A DNA stretch of 64,000 bases from Actinoplanes lobatus. GTDB taxonomy: Bacteria; Actinomycetota; Actinomycetes; Mycobacteriales; Micromonosporaceae. The position numbers and the translations under genes were made by a program. Positions 8,953 to 18,028 of this stretch are shown one piece after another. A model generated the notes under the pieces. That model was not told the DNA's origin. It made no database searches and saw only the letters and a list, made by a program, of their open reading frames with translations. The first letter of the stretch is position 1; the number at the start of each line of letters is the position of its first letter. The DNA lies in the NCBI RefSeq assembly GCF_014205215.1, contig NZ_JACHNC010000001.1, positions 191,001-255,000 on the forward strand. The letters are read 5' to 3'.

Positions 8953-10881
8953 TCAGGCCTCCTTCACGCGCGAGGAGCCGGACTCCTCGGTCGGGCCGCG
9001 GCGCAGGGCACGGCCGAGGCCGCTGACCCTGGGCGACATGAACGCAGGGGTGCTGGCGAGCAGCGACATGATCGGGTGCCGGAAGAGGAACACCACGAGC
9101 AGGTCGAGCACCGTCGAGAGGCCGAGCGCGAAGGCGAGACCCTGCACCTGGCCGATCGACACGATGTAGAGAACCACGGCACACATGATCGTGATGGCGT
9201 TCGCCGAGATGATCGTGCGCTTGGCCCGCTGCCATGCCCGGGGAACCGCGCTACGCGGGCTCCGGCCTTCGTGGATCTCGTCCTTGAGACGTTCGAAGTA
9301 GATGACGAACGAGTCCGCCGCGACACCCAGCGAGACGATGAAGCCGACGATGCCGGCCAGCGTCAGGGTGAAGCCGATCGAGCGGCCCAGGAAGACCAGG
9401 GCGCCGAAGGTGAGCAGCGCGGAGAGGCCCAGGCTCAGGAAGATCACCAGGCCGAGCAACCGGTAGTAGAAGAACGCGTAGATCGCGACCAGGCCGAGGC
9501 CGATCGCCGCGGCGAGCAGACCCGCCCTCAGCTGCTGGTCACCGACGGTCGCCGTGACGGTCTGCGCCGGGCCGGCGTCGAAGGTCACCGGGATGGCGCC
9601 GAAGTTCAGCTGGTCGGCGAGCTTCTTGGCGCTGGTCCCGTCGAAGTCACCGGTGATCTGCGACTGGCCGGTGAGCACGCCCTGGATCTGCGGCGCGGAG
9701 ATGATCTCCTTGTCCAGGACCACGGCCACCGCGCAGTGGTCGGCGTCGGCGTACATCGAGGTGACCGCGACGTAGCAGGGGTCGTTGGGGCCGGCCTCGT
9801 ACGCCTTCTTGGTGAGGGCGGTCCACTTCTTCTGACCCTCGCTCTTGAAGTCGAGCGAGACGACCCACTGGTTCTGCTGGGTGTCGAGCTGCGGGCTGGC
9901 CTTGTCGATGTCGTCACCGACGACCTCGGCCTTGTCCAGCATCACCTTGTAGACGCCCTGCTGGCAGGCGACGACCTCGCTGTCGACGGCGTCGATCGAG
10001 CCGTTCGGCCGCGCGTTCAGCTGCTTGCAGCTGATCGTCGGGACGTTGAACTGCATCTGCGGGCTGAGCGCGGCCACCTCGGCGCCGCTCAGCTCGGCGA
10101 ACGCCTTGAAGGGCAGGCCGGCCTTGGGGTCGGCGCTGAGGTCCACCGGCGCGGTCAGCTTCTCGGCCGCGGCCCAGGCGTCGGCGCCGACCTTCTTCTT
10201 GATGGCCTCGCGCTGCTCCTTGACGTCCGCGGTGACCGGGGCCGGCGCCGCGGCGGACGCGGCGGGCGACGGGGTCGCGGACGGCGTGGCCGACGGGGTG
10301 GCGCTCGGGCTCGGCACGGCCGCGCCACCGCCCTGACCGCCGGTCGACGGGGTGGCCGACGGCTTCGCGTCATCGGCCTTCGGGGCGGCGCCGGCGGACG
10401 CGGACGGGGACGGGGCGGCGCTGCCGCTGGCCGACGCGCTCGGGGCCGGGCTCGGCGGGTTGAGGGCGACCGACGAGACGTCCCCGGTCACACCGGTGAC
10501 CAGGCGGAACCGCATGTTCGCGGCCTGCTCCAGGCCCTTGAGCTGCTCGTCGGCCTTACCGGCGAGCGAGACGACGATGGTGTTGTTGCCCTGGATGACC
10601 ACCTCGGCCTCGGACACACCGAGAGCGTTGACCCGGCTGTCGATGATCTCGCGGGCCAGCTCCATGTCCTCCGGGCTCGGTGGGGCGCCCTGCTGGGAGG
10701 CGATGTAGGTGGCCTGCGTGCCACCGATCAGGTCCAGGCCGAGTTTCGGCTCGAGCCGATCCCTCCAGCTGCCCTCCGCACCGGCGGCGAAGAAGACGCA
10801 CAGATACAGGACGACGAAGACCAGACCGAGCACGCCTAGCTGGCGTCCAGGATGCATCTGTCCCTGTGGTGGTCGTGCCAC
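8953..10881 (-). CDS. secD: protein translocase subunit SecD
   Basis: Partner of SecF. 642 residues from the GTG preceded by GGGAGA; the frame stays open 36 codons further but that segment lacks membrane-protein character. It has one N-terminal helix, a large periplasmic domain starting LGLDLIGGTQATYIA, and five C-terminal helices with LGVAADSFVIYFERLKDE and the TIISANAITIMCA segment. The periplasmic domain carries a Pro/Ser/Ala-rich insertion at about residues 140-218 that breaks the family alignment. Operon with secF, and probably with yajC 138 bases upstream. Confidence 0.95.
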   Translation of the reverse strand: MARPPQGQMHPGRQLGVLGLVFVVLYLCVFFAAGAEGSWRDRLEPKLGLDLIGGTQATYIASQQGAPPSPEDMELAREIIDSRVNALGVSEAEVVIQGNNTIVVSLAGKADEQLKGLEQAANMRFRLVTGVTGDVSSVALNPPSPAPSASASGSAAPSPSASAGAAPKADDAKPSATPSTGGQGGGAAVPSPSATPSATPSATPSPAASAAAPAPVTADVKEQREAIKKKVGADAWAAAEKLTAPVDLSADPKAGLPFKAFAELSGAEVAALSPQMQFNVPTISCKQLNARPNGSIDAVDSEVVACQQGVYKVMLDKAEVVGDDIDKASPQLDTQQNQWVVSLDFKSEGQKKWTALTKKAYEAGPNDPCYVAVTSMYADADHCAVAVVLDKEIISAPQIQGVLTGQSQITGDFDGTSAKKLADQLNFGAIPVTFDAGPAQTVTATVGDQQLRAGLLAAAIGLGLVAIYAFFYYRLLGLVIFLSLGLSALLTFGALVFLGRSIGFTLTLAGIVGFIVSLGVAADSFVIYFERLKDEIHEGRSPRSAVPRAWQRAKRTIISANAITIMCAVVLYIVSIGQVQGLAFALGLSTVLDLLVVFLFRHPIMSLLASTPAFMSPRVSGLGRALRRGPTEESGSSRVKEA

Positions 10882-11019
10882 GGCTTTAGGTCTCCCTGTG
10901 TTCCGGCCGCGCGACGGCGCGGCGCTTTGGTCTGTGACCGGCCGTCGACGGTCGAACGGCGGGCGGACGCGCCGGGCCGGGAGCGTCACCCCGGACCGGC
11001 GCGATGGGCGTGCTTCGGG

Positions 11020-11397
11020 TCAGTCCTGCTTGTGCGTCTCGGTGACGGGGCTCTCCGGCTCGTCCGCGACCGGTGGGGCCTCGTCGGGCTCGGGGATGGC
11101 CTCGCCCGCCTTCTGAACGACCCGGGCGATCGCGGGACGCGCGAACCGGACCTCGACACCAGGCGCGATCTCGAGCGCCACCTGGTCGTCGACGATGCCG
11201 GTGACGGTGCCGTGCAGGCCGCCGATGGTGACGATCTCGTCGCCCGGAGCGAGCGAGTTCTGCATGTCCGCCGCTTCCCGCCGCCGCTTCTGCTGCGGAC
11301 GGATCATGACGAAATACATGAACCCGAAGAGCAGGACGAGGATCAGCAGAAACGAGAAATTCCCGCCACCGCCCGCTGGGTCAGCTGCGTTGAGCAC
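11020..11397 (-). CDS. yajC: Sec translocase accessory subunit YajC
   Basis: Small single-span membrane protein of the SecDF-YajC complex. 125 residues: N-terminal helix FLLILVLLFGFMYFVMI, then the hallmark RPQQKRRRE, then a soluble beta-rich domain with LAPGDEIVTIGGLHGTV. The acidic C-terminal 25 residues are variable in the family. Start GTG with GGAAGG 9 bases upstream. It precedes secD on the same strand, the standard bacterial order. Confidence 0.95.
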   Translation of the reverse strand: MLNAADPAGGGGNFSFLLILVLLFGFMYFVMIRPQQKRRREAADMQNSLAPGDEIVTIGGLHGTVTGIVDDQVALEIAPGVEVRFARPAIARVVQKAGEAIPEPDEAPPVADEPESPVTETHKQD

Positions 11398-11415
11398 CTA
11401 GAAAGCCTTCCGTCA

Positions 11416-11448
11416 GCCGCCGGCGCATCGTGGGCGGGCGCCGGTGGC
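11416..11448. terminator. imperfect hairpin between ruvB and yajC
   Basis: GCCGCCGGCGC pairs with GCGCCGGTGGC with one G-T wobble across an 11-base loop, in the 148-base gap after ruvB. No T run follows, so terminator function is uncertain. The rest of the gap shows no gene. Confidence 0.4.
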
Positions 11449-11545
11449 GATATGCAGAGCGTTCGGTTGGAACGGCGGCGAGTCTAATCGGTCAACCTTG
11501 AGATAACGAATGCGGCACACGTCACGTTCGCATCACGAGGGAGAA

Positions 11546-12592
11546 TCAGGCTTCCCGGGCGAACAGGTCACCCTGGAAGACGCCCGCACGACCGTCGGCG
11601 GGTGGCGTTTTGCCCAGATGTGCCCAGCCCGCCTCGGTGGCGACCCGGCCCCTCGGGGTCCTGGCGAGCAATCCCGCCCGGACCAGGAACGGCTCACACA
11701 CCTCTTCGACCGTGTCGCTCTGTTCGCCCACCGCGACCGCGAGCGTCGACAGGCCGACCGGGCCGCCCTTGAACGACTCGATCAGCGCCCGCAGCACCGC
11801 CCGGTCCAGCCGGTCCAGCCCGAGGGCGTCGACGTCGTACACCGCCAGGGCCGCCTTCGACACCTCCTCGGTGATCACGCCGTCCGCCCGCACCTCGGCG
11901 AAGTCCCGGACCCGGCGCAGCAGCCGGTTGGCGATACGCGGCGTGCCCCGGGACCGGCGGGCGATCTCCGCCGACCCCTCCGCGGTGATCCGCACCCCGA
12001 GGATCCGGGCCGAGCGGTGCAGCAGGGCGTCCAGGTCCTCGTGCGAGTAGAAGTCGAGGTGCGCCACGAAACCGAACCGGTCACGCATCGGCCCGGACAG
12101 CAGACCGGCCCGGGTGGTGGCGCCGACCAGGGTGAACGGCTCCACGTCCAGCGGGATCGCGGTGGCGCCCGGGCCCTTGCCGACCACCACGTCGACCCGG
12201 AAGTCCTCCATGGCGCTGTAGAGCAGCTCCTCGGCCGGTTTCGCGATCCGGTGGATCTCGTCGATGAAGAGCACGTCGCCCGGGCCCAGCCCGGTCAGGA
12301 TGGCGGCCAGGTCGCCGGACCGCTCGATCACCGGGCCGCTGGTGGTCCGGATCCCGGTGCCCAGCTCGGCGGCCACGATGTTGGCCAGGGTGGTCTTGCC
12401 CAGGCCGGGCGGCCCGGACAGCAGGATGTGGTCGGGCGGCGTGCCCCGGCCCATCGACGCCTTCAGCAGCAGCTCCAGCTGGTCGCGGACCCGGTGCTGC
12501 GCGATGAAGTCGGCCAGCCGGCGGGGCCGGACGCTGGCCTCGGCGTCCAGGTCCTCGTCGAACGCGTCCGGCGAGACGATCTCCTCGCTCAT
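11546..12592 (-). CDS. ruvB: Holliday junction branch-migration ATPase RuvB
   Basis: AAA+ motor that drives branch migration of Holliday junctions with RuvA. 348 residues. Walker [13 protein letters not shown] near residues 58-69, Walker B FIDEIHR near 105-111, sensor segment VGATTRAG, and a C-terminal winged-helix domain ([20 protein letters not shown]). All motifs are intact. It is last in ruvC-ruvA-ruvB, 73 bases after ruvA. That gap holds short GCTCCGC-type repeats but no gene. Confidence 0.97.
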   Translation of the reverse strand: MSEEIVSPDAFDEDLDAEASVRPRRLADFIAQHRVRDQLELLLKASMGRGTPPDHILLSGPPGLGKTTLANIVAAELGTGIRTTSGPVIERSGDLAAILTGLGPGDVLFIDEIHRIAKPAEELLYSAMEDFRVDVVVGKGPGATAIPLDVEPFTLVGATTRAGLLSGPMRDRFGFVAHLDFYSHEDLDALLHRSARILGVRITAEGSAEIARRSRGTPRIANRLLRRVRDFAEVRADGVITEEVSKAALAVYDVDALGLDRLDRAVLRALIESFKGGPVGLSTLAVAVGEQSDTVEEVCEPFLVRAGLLARTPRGRVATEAGWAHLGKTPPADGRAGVFQGDLFAREA

Positions 12593-12665
12593 CGCGCCGC
12601 CTCCGCTGCGCTCCAGCGGCGCGACGAGACCTCACCTGTGCTCATGGATTCGCTCGCAAGCTCGC

Positions 12666-13268
12666 TCATCGGGTCTTACCCAGCAAGCGGATGGCCTGGC
12701 GCAGCAGGACGGGCACGGGCGGTGTCTCGCCGTCGATCGTCTCGGCGACCGCGGCCACCGCCTGATCGGCCTGCGACGCCGTCCAGCCGAGCGCCAGCAC
12801 ACCCTGGCGGACCTGCTCCTGCCAGGCGCCGTTGAGCAGGCCGGCCGAGCCGGTGCCGGCGAGCCCGACCGGGCCGATCTTGTCCTTGAGCTCGACGATC
12901 ATCTTCTCCGCACCGCGCTTGCCGATGCCCGGGACCGCGGTCAGGACCGCCACCTCACCGCCGGCCAGCGCACGGCGTACCACATCGGGTTGATGGACCG
13001 CGAGGACCGCCTGGGCGATCCGGGGACCCACGCCGTTGGCCGTCAGGAGCAGCTCGAAGAGCTGTTTCTCGTCCTCGTCGGCGAAGCCGAACAGGGTGAG
13101 CGAGTCCTCCCGCACGATGAGCGTGGTGGCGAGCCGGGCCTCGGCGCCGGTGCGCAGCCCGGCCAGCGTGTTCGGCGTGCAGAGCACCCGCATGCCGACA
13201 CCGCCGACCTCGACCACGGCGCTGTCGTGGAGGATCGCGGTGACCACACCGCGCACGCTGGCGATCAT
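12666..13268 (-). CDS. ruvA: Holliday junction DNA-binding protein RuvA
   Basis: Tetrameric junction-binding subunit that recruits RuvB. 200 residues: N-terminal OB-fold ([20 protein letters not shown]), central helix-hairpin-helix pairs ([32 protein letters not shown]), and a C-terminal RuvB-binding three-helix domain ([17 protein letters not shown]). Its start overlaps the ruvC stop by 4 bases, so translation is coupled. Confidence 0.96.
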   Translation of the reverse strand: MIASVRGVVTAILHDSAVVEVGGVGMRVLCTPNTLAGLRTGAEARLATTLIVREDSLTLFGFADEDEKQLFELLLTANGVGPRIAQAVLAVHQPDVVRRALAGGEVAVLTAVPGIGKRGAEKMIVELKDKIGPVGLAGTGSAGLLNGAWQEQVRQGVLALGWTASQADQAVAAVAETIDGETPPVPVLLRQAIRLLGKTR

Positions 13269-13783
13269 CGGCTACTCCTGCGGGCTGCTGCGGCCTCGAT
13301 CTTCGCACGGGTGCCCCCGCGCCAGATGTGGCAGATGGCGATGGCGATGGCGTCGGCCGCGTCGGCCGGCTTCGGTGGCGCGTCCAGTCTGAGCAACCGG
13401 GTCACCATCGCGGTGACCTGGGCCTTGTCGGCCGTGCCGGAGCCGGTGACGGCCGCCTTCACCTCGCTCGGGGTGTAGGTCTGCACCGGCAGCCCGGCCC
13501 GCGCCCCGGCCAGGATCGCGACCCCGCTGGCCTGCGCCGTGCCCATCACGGTCCGTGCGTTGTGCTGGGAGAACACCCGCTCGACGGCGACGCTGTCCGG
13601 CTGGTACCGCTCGACCAGCCCGGCCAGCGAACGGTCCAGGTGCAGCAGGCGGTGAGCGATGTCCTCGTCCGGTTCGCTGCGGACCACCTGGTAGGCGATC
13701 AGTTTCCCGAGCCGTCCCGGCACCCCTTCGACGACGCCGACGCCGCATCTCGTCAGCCCCGGATCGATGCCGAGCACGCGCAC
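13265..13783 (-). CDS. ruvC: Holliday junction resolvase RuvC
   Basis: Junction-cutting nuclease, 172 residues, normal for RuvC. The four acidic catalytic positions are visible: Asp in [11 protein letters not shown], Glu in [11 protein letters not shown], and two Asp in [15 protein letters not shown] chose the GTG preceded by GGGGAGG, which gives the family start [10 protein letters not shown]; the frame is open further upstream but without family sequence. First gene of the ruvCAB operon, divergent from a small membrane-protein gene. Confidence 0.95.
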   Translation of the reverse strand: MRVLGIDPGLTRCGVGVVEGVPGRLGKLIAYQVVRSEPDEDIAHRLLHLDRSLAGLVERYQPDSVAVERVFSQHNARTVMGTAQASGVAILAGARAGLPVQTYTPSEVKAAVTGSGTADKAQVTAMVTRLLRLDAPPKPADAADAIAIAICHIWRGGTRAKIEAAAARRSSR

Positions 13784-13882
13784 AGACTGCCTCCCCTCAC
13801 GTACGTGTGTTCGACACCCTAATACCCGGGCCACTTGCGGCCTCCGGCGACACGCCTCGACGATGGGGACGGGAGGTCCGTC

Positions 13883-14401
13883 ATGCGCCTCATTCCGCCG
13901 ATGGACGACGAGCCGCCACCGGAGTACGTCGCCTTCGTCACGCTGCACGCCCCCGAGCTGCGCGCCGAGGCGTTCCGCCTGGTCGGTGGCGCGCCGGTGT
14001 CCGAGGAGATCTATCTGGCCGTGCTCACCGACCTGGCCGGGCACTGGCGCCGGACGCGCTGGCTGCGCCGGACCGGCGGCTACGTGCGCAAGCGCCTGCT
14101 GGCACGGACCGCGCAGTGGCGCGAGGACCAGGTCTACGAGGTCGAGGTGCGCGTGTTGCGCCCTCCGGAGCCGGTGGTCGCGCTTCCGCGCACCGGTGGC
14201 AGCCTCGCGCTGCGCAAGGCCGCGATCATCGGGGGTACGGCGAGAGCCTCCCTGGACGCGCTGGCCGACGCCGAGATCGCCTGGGTGCACGCCGGCCTGC
14301 GCAGCCGGCTGCGCCGCACGCTCGGCTACGCGATCGGCAGCTTCCTGCTGGTGCTCGGCCTGATCCAGTACATGGCCTGGCTGAGCACCGATCCGCTCTG
14401 A
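13883..14401 (+). CDS. unknown protein, sigma-region-2-like N-terminus and C-terminal membrane helix
   Basis: 172 residues from the ATG with GGGAGG 7 bases upstream. The first 60 residues ([20 protein letters not shown] then [17 protein letters not shown]) have the helix spacing of ECF sigma region 2, but the acidic recognition core is missing. A basic middle follows, and one hydrophobic helix near 150-168 ([17 protein letters not shown]) leaves a short tail outside. No region-4 helix-turn-helix is seen. A degenerate, membrane-tethered sigma relative is only a guess; I do not recognise a named family. It is divergent from ruvC and followed by a shared terminator. Confidence 0.65.
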   Translation: MRLIPPMDDEPPPEYVAFVTLHAPELRAEAFRLVGGAPVSEEIYLAVLTDLAGHWRRTRWLRRTGGYVRKRLLARTAQWREDQVYEVEVRVLRPPEPVVALPRTGGSLALRKAAIIGGTARASLDALADAEIAWVHAGLRSRLRRTLGYAIGSFLLVLGLIQYMAWLSTDPL

Positions 14402-14407
14402 GAACGC

Positions 14408-14439
14408 CGGGAGGCCGGCCCGACCGGACCGGCCTCCCG
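14408..14439. terminator. bidirectional hairpin terminator
   Basis: CGGGAGGCCGG pairs perfectly with CCGGCCTCCCG over a 10-base loop, between the convergent stops of the unknown membrane protein and yebC. Confidence 0.75.
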
Positions 14440-14450
14440 CAGCGCACCGC

Positions 14451-15203
14451 TCACGCGTCGATGGCCGCCATGACCTCGTCGGAGATGTCGGCGTTGGAGT
14501 AGATGTTCTGCACGTCGTCGCAGTCCTCCAAGGCGTCGATGAGCTTGAGCACCTTGCGTGCCGCGTCCTCGTCCAGCTCGACCGACATGCTCGGGACCAG
14601 GGAGGACTCGGCCGAGTCGTACTCGATGCCGGCGCTCTGGAGCGCCGTCCGCACGGCGATCAGGTCACCGGGCTCGCTGACCACCTCGAACTCCTCGCCG
14701 AGGTCGTTGATCTCCTCGGCGCCCGCCTCGAGCACGGCGAGCATGATGTCGTCCTCGGTCAGCTCACCCTTGGGGACGATCACCACGCCCTTGCGGTTGA
14801 ACAGGAACGACACCGAGCCGGCGTCGGCGAACGTGCCGTTGTTGCGGGTCAGCCGGGTGCGCACCTCGGTGGCCGCCCGGTTGCGGTTGTCGGTGAGGCA
14901 CTCGATCAGGATGGCGGTGCCGTTCGCGCCGTACCCCTCGTACATGATCGTCTGCCAGTCGGCGCCGCCGGCCTCGAGGCCGGAGCCCCGCTTGACCGCG
15001 CGGTCGATGTTGTCGTTCGGAACCGACGACTTCTTCGCCTTCTGGATGGCGTCGTAGAGCGTGGGGTTACCGGCCGGGTCACCACCACCGGTCCGGGCCG
15101 CGACCTCGATGTTCTTGATCAGCTTGGCGAACATCTTGCCGCGCTTGGCGTCGATGACGGCCTTCTTGTGCTTGGTCGTCGCCCACTTGGAGTGGCCGGA
15201 CAT
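14451..15203 (-). CDS. YebC/PmpR family protein (TACO1-like)
   Basis: 250-residue member of the YebC family, first named as transcriptional regulators and also linked to translation of proline-rich stretches. Signature N-terminus [20 protein letters not shown], then [17 protein letters not shown] and [19 protein letters not shown]. All three domains are present. It lies between ruvC and pdxT as in mycobacteria (Rv2603c). It starts 15 bases after the pdxT stop, so pdxT-yebC is probably one transcript. Confidence 0.95.
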   Translation of the reverse strand: MSGHSKWATTKHKKAVIDAKRGKMFAKLIKNIEVAARTGGGDPAGNPTLYDAIQKAKKSSVPNDNIDRAVKRGSGLEAGGADWQTIMYEGYGANGTAILIECLTDNRNRAATEVRTRLTRNNGTFADAGSVSFLFNRKGVVIVPKGELTEDDIMLAVLEAGAEEINDLGEEFEVVSEPGDLIAVRTALQSAGIEYDSAESSLVPSMSVELDEDAARKVLKLIDALEDCDDVQNIYSNADISDEVMAAIDA

Positions 15204-15218
15204 GCGTAACCTCCGTGT

Positions 15219-15824
15219 CTACCGTACGGGTACGGCCTGGCGGACCATCTCGACGAAGTACCGGTGGACACGAAGGTCGCCGGTCAGCTCCGGGTGGAAA
15301 GCCGTGGCGAGCAGGTTCCCCTGCCGAACTGCCACGATCCTACCGGCGGCGGCCCCTTCGGCCACGCGCCCCAGCACCCGCACGTCGCCGCCGATCTGCT
15401 CGACCCACGGCGCGCGGATGAAGACCGCGTGGAACGGGCCGCCCTCGATGTCATCGATCGCCACCGACGCCTCGAACGAGTCGATCTGCCGGCCGAACGC
15501 GTTGCGCCGGACGGTCATGTCGATGCCGTGGAACGACTCCTGGTCCGGACGGCCGTCCAGCACGGTCGCGGCCAGCATGATCATGCCGGCGCAGGAGCCG
15601 TACACCGGCATGCCGTCGGCGATCCGCTTGCGGATCGGGTCGAGCAGCCCGAAGGAGACCGCCAGCTTGCTGATCGCGGTCGACTCGCCGCCGGGGATCA
15701 CCAGTCCGTCGACGTCGGCGAGTTCCTCCGGCCGGCGGACCGGCCGGGCCAGGACGTCCGACTCGGCCAGCGCGGCCAGGTGTTCGCGTACGTCGCCCTG
15801 CAGGGCCAGCACTCCGATGTTCAC
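15219..15824 (-). CDS. pdxT: pyridoxal 5'-phosphate synthase glutaminase subunit
   Basis: Class I glutamine amidotransferase that supplies ammonia to PdxS for de novo PLP synthesis. 201 residues. VIPGGEST binds substrate, the nucleophile Cys is in [10 protein letters not shown] near residue 79, and the His/Glu pair is in AFHPELTGD near 174-177. Start GTG, giving the family [11 protein letters not shown]; the frame is open far upstream through non-coding repeats, so longer starts were discarded. PdxS lies nearby but on the opposite strand, with fliQ between, so the two subunits are not in one operon here. Confidence 0.95.
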   Translation of the reverse strand: MNIGVLALQGDVREHLAALAESDVLARPVRRPEELADVDGLVIPGGESTAISKLAVSFGLLDPIRKRIADGMPVYGSCAGMIMLAATVLDGRPDQESFHGIDMTVRRNAFGRQIDSFEASVAIDDIEGGPFHAVFIRAPWVEQIGGDVRVLGRVAEGAAAGRIVAVRQGNLLATAFHPELTGDLRVHRYFVEMVRQAVPVR

Positions 15825-15932
15825 GGCCCCACAATAGGCGCGACCGGAACCGGGCCCACTTGAGGAGTCAACCGGACGGCACCCGAGCGGCCCCCGTCGC
15901 GCACTCCGCGCTCCCCGCCGGCGCCCGAACTG

Positions 15933-16208
15933 ATGGGCATGACCGACACGATGGTGGTTGAGCTGGCGATGCAGGCCCTGACGATCGCGGCGAAGATGGC
16001 GGCGCCGGTGCTCCTGACCGCCCTCGTGGTCGGCTTCGCCGTCTCGCTCTTCCAGTCGGTCACCCAGATCCAGGAGGCCACGCTCTCCTTCGTCCCGAAG
16101 GCGATCGCGATCGGCGCGGCCCTGCTGCTGGCCGGCAACTGGATGCTCCACCAGATGATGACCTTCACCACCGAGCTCTTCGAGAAGGTCCCGAGCCTGC
16201 TCGCGTAG
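15933..16208 (+). CDS. fliQ: flagellar export-gate protein FliQ, stand-alone copy
   Basis: 91 residues with two long hydrophobic helices. It matches FliQ closely in motif order: [17 protein letters not shown], then [20 protein letters not shown], then [19 protein letters not shown]. FliQ is part of the FliPQR core of the flagellar type III export gate. No other flagellar gene is visible in the 64 kb, and a second ATG two codons later is an alternative start. Shine-Dalgarno is weak. It sits between divergent pdxT and pdxS, an unusual place. Motility fits zoospore-forming Actinoplanes, but whether this copy works in the flagellum is unknown. Confidence 0.85.
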   Translation: MGMTDTMVVELAMQALTIAAKMAAPVLLTALVVGFAVSLFQSVTQIQEATLSFVPKAIAIGAALLLAGNWMLHQMMTFTTELFEKVPSLLA

Positions 16209-16307
16209 TAAAGCAGGCCACCGGGGAGCCGATTGGCTATCGGAGCACGTACTGCGCGTTCGTAGTATCCCGTTCATCCGATAACCCGCACGAGGAGCCG
16301 AATCCCC

Positions 16308-17204
16308 ATGTCTGAGAACCAGCCCGCCGTCGGAACCGCACGCGTCAAGCGCGGCATGGCGGAGATGCTCAAGGGCGGCGTGATCATGGACGTGGTCAAC
16401 GCCGAGCAGGCGAAGATCGCCGAGGACGCGGGCGCCGTCGCGGTCATGGCGCTGGAGCGTGTGCCCGCCGACATCCGCGCCCAGGGTGGCATCTCCCGCA
16501 TGTCCGACCCCGACATGATCGAAGGAATCATCGGCGCGGTCTCCATCCCGGTGATGGCCAAGGCCCGCATCGGCCACTTCGTCGAGGCCCAGGTGCTCCA
16601 GGCGCTCGGCGTCGACTACGTGGACGAGTCCGAGGTGCTCTCCCCCGCCGACTTCGCCAACCACATCGACAAGTGGCAGTTCACCGTGCCGTTCGTCTGC
16701 GGAGCCACCAACCTGGGCGAGGCGCTGCGCCGGATCACCGAGGGCGCCGCCATGATCCGGTCGAAGGGTGAGGCCGGCACCGGTGACGTCTCCAACGCCA
16801 CCACCCACATGCGGAAGATCCGTGCCGAGATCCGCCGGTTGCAGACCCTGCCCGAGGACGAGCTGTACGTGGCCGCCAAGGAGCTCCAGGCGCCGTACGA
16901 GCTGGTCAAGGAGATCGCCGAGCGGGGCAAGCTGCCGGTCGTGCTGTTCACCGCGGGCGGCATCGCGACCCCCGCCGACGCGGCCATGATGATGCAGCTC
17001 GGCGCCGAGGGCGTCTTCGTCGGCTCCGGCATCTTCAAGTCCGGCAACCCGGCCCAGCGCGCCGCCGCCATCGTGAAGGCCACCACCTTCCACGACGACC
17101 CGGACGTGATCGCCAAGGTCTCCCGCGGTCTGGGCGAGGCCATGGTCGGCATCAACGTCGAGGACGAGCCGGTCCCCCACCGCCTCTCCGAGCGCGGCTG
17201 GTAG
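16308..17204 (+). CDS. pdxS: pyridoxal 5'-phosphate synthase lyase subunit
   Basis: TIM-barrel synthase that makes PLP from ribose 5-phosphate, glyceraldehyde 3-phosphate and PdxT-derived ammonia. 298 residues. [19 protein letters not shown] near 24-42 holds the substrate Asp, [14 protein letters not shown] near 82 holds the imine-forming Lys, and a second Lys is in [40 protein letters not shown] is the phosphate site. ATG with GAGGAG upstream. About 100 bases separate it from fliQ and hold a likely promoter. Confidence 0.97.
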   Translation: MSENQPAVGTARVKRGMAEMLKGGVIMDVVNAEQAKIAEDAGAVAVMALERVPADIRAQGGISRMSDPDMIEGIIGAVSIPVMAKARIGHFVEAQVLQALGVDYVDESEVLSPADFANHIDKWQFTVPFVCGATNLGEALRRITEGAAMIRSKGEAGTGDVSNATTHMRKIRAEIRRLQTLPEDELYVAAKELQAPYELVKEIAERGKLPVVLFTAGGIATPADAAMMMQLGAEGVFVGSGIFKSGNPAQRAAAIVKATTFHDDPDVIAKVSRGLGEAMVGINVEDEPVPHRLSERGW

Positions 17205-17230
17205 TTGTCTTGAACCGAGGGGCCTGCTGA

Positions 17231-17303
17231 GCCTGATGGCTCCGCTTCGCTCCGCGGCAAAACGCTGGGCCTGATGGCTCCGCTTCGCTCCGCGGCAAAA
17301 CGC
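17231..17303. repeat. two direct copies of a 35-bp repeat
   Basis: Two identical 35-base copies beginning GCCTGATGGCTCCGCTTCGC, 38 bases apart, just after pdxS. The GCTCCGCTTCGCTCCGCGGC core is itself a short palindrome-rich motif. Non-coding. Confidence 0.85.
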
Positions 17304-17394
17304 CTTGTAACCGGTGTCGAGGCAGGTGATTTCCCGCCGCAGCACACCCCGCTGCGTCGGCAAATCACTTGCCTCGACACCGGCGGCGTTTTGC
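17295..17394. repeat. 100-bp interrupted inverted repeat
   Basis: Outer arms GCAAAACGCC/GGCGTTTTGC (10 bases, perfect) enclose inner 22-base arms starting CCGGTGTCGAGGCAGGTGAT at 17311-17332 and ending at 17383, with one mismatch. The 29-base centre is TCCCGCCGCAGC... to GTCGGC. It could fold into a long hairpin and end pdxS transcription, or be a dispersed genomic repeat. No protein is encoded. Confidence 0.8.
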
Positions 17395-17420
17395 GGGTGA
17401 CCGTTCCCTGGAAACCCACG

Positions 17421-17484
17421 AGTGGGTCAGTGGGTCAGTGGGTCAGTGGGTCAGTGGGTCAGTGGGTCAGTGGGTCAGTGGGTC
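17421..17484. repeat. octanucleotide tandem array (AGTGGGTC)8
   Basis: Eight exact copies of AGTGGGTC. The last copy contains the TGA stop of the LemA-like gene on the minus strand, so changes in copy number would alter only the 3' untranslated region, not the protein. Slippage-prone; likely variable between strains. Confidence 0.95.
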
Positions 17485-17998
17485 AGACGGCCTGGGCGGG
17501 CAGCGGGGCCGGGGGCAGTTCGGGCAGCACCGGCTCGACGATGTCGAAGTACTCCGGCCGCGGGTAGCGGCGGGCCAGCCGGAGCAGGCGGACCACCACC
17601 CGGCGGCGGGCGTTCTGCGCGTCCCGGACCTGGTCGGTGTGCACCTGGCGGGCCAGCACGACACGCCGGCTGGTGGCCACCAGGGTGCGCGCCGCCGGAT
17701 CGGCCGGGTCCAGGGCGACCTTCTGCAACTGGCGGGTCAGGTCGTTCTCCGCCGTCTCCCGCTCGCCGGGCTCGGCGTCCAGCGCCAGCCGGGCCGCCGC
17801 GTACAGCTCCACCGACTCGGCCTGCTCGGCGACCACCGCGGCGGCCGCGGCCCGGCGCAACAGATGCGCGTCCAGCGCCCGCTCGGCCGACTGGGCCCGC
17901 GCGTGCAGGCGTTCCACCCGCTGGGCGGTCCAGCCGAGGTACGCCGAGAAGATCGCGGCCAGCACGACGACTCCCACCACCCACCACATGCCGGGCAT
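17483..17998 (-). CDS. LemA-like membrane protein
   Basis: 171 residues. N-terminal membrane helix WWVVGVVVLAAIFSAYLGW, then a helical domain. The layout resembles LemA: RAQSAERALDAHLLRRAA, then AENDLTRQLQKV, then the late SRRVVLARQVHTDQVRDAQN matching the R-F-Y-N-x-x-V-x-x-Y-N region of that family with some changes. Function of LemA proteins is poorly known; they are surface-exposed helical bundles. It is the last gene of the pgsA-patA-pimA direction, 30 bases after pimA, so it may belong to that operon. Family assignment is moderate. Confidence 0.72.
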   Translation of the reverse strand: MPGMWWVVGVVVLAAIFSAYLGWTAQRVERLHARAQSAERALDAHLLRRAAAAAVVAEQAESVELYAAARLALDAEPGERETAENDLTRQLQKVALDPADPAARTLVATSRRVVLARQVHTDQVRDAQNARRRVVVRLLRLARRYPRPEYFDIVEPVLPELPPAPLPAQAV

Positions 17999-18028
17999 CG
18001 TAGTGCCCGCCTGTCACCACGGTGGTGC

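Noticed and set aside
15219..17363. 714-residue minus strand frame through pdxS and the repeats
   Set aside because: Only the last 201 residues are PdxT; the rest is antisense to pdxS and repeat DNA.
17421..17484. CRISPR or replication-origin iterons
   Set aside because: Unit is only 8 bases with no spacers; no dnaA or rep gene and no DnaA-box cluster nearby.
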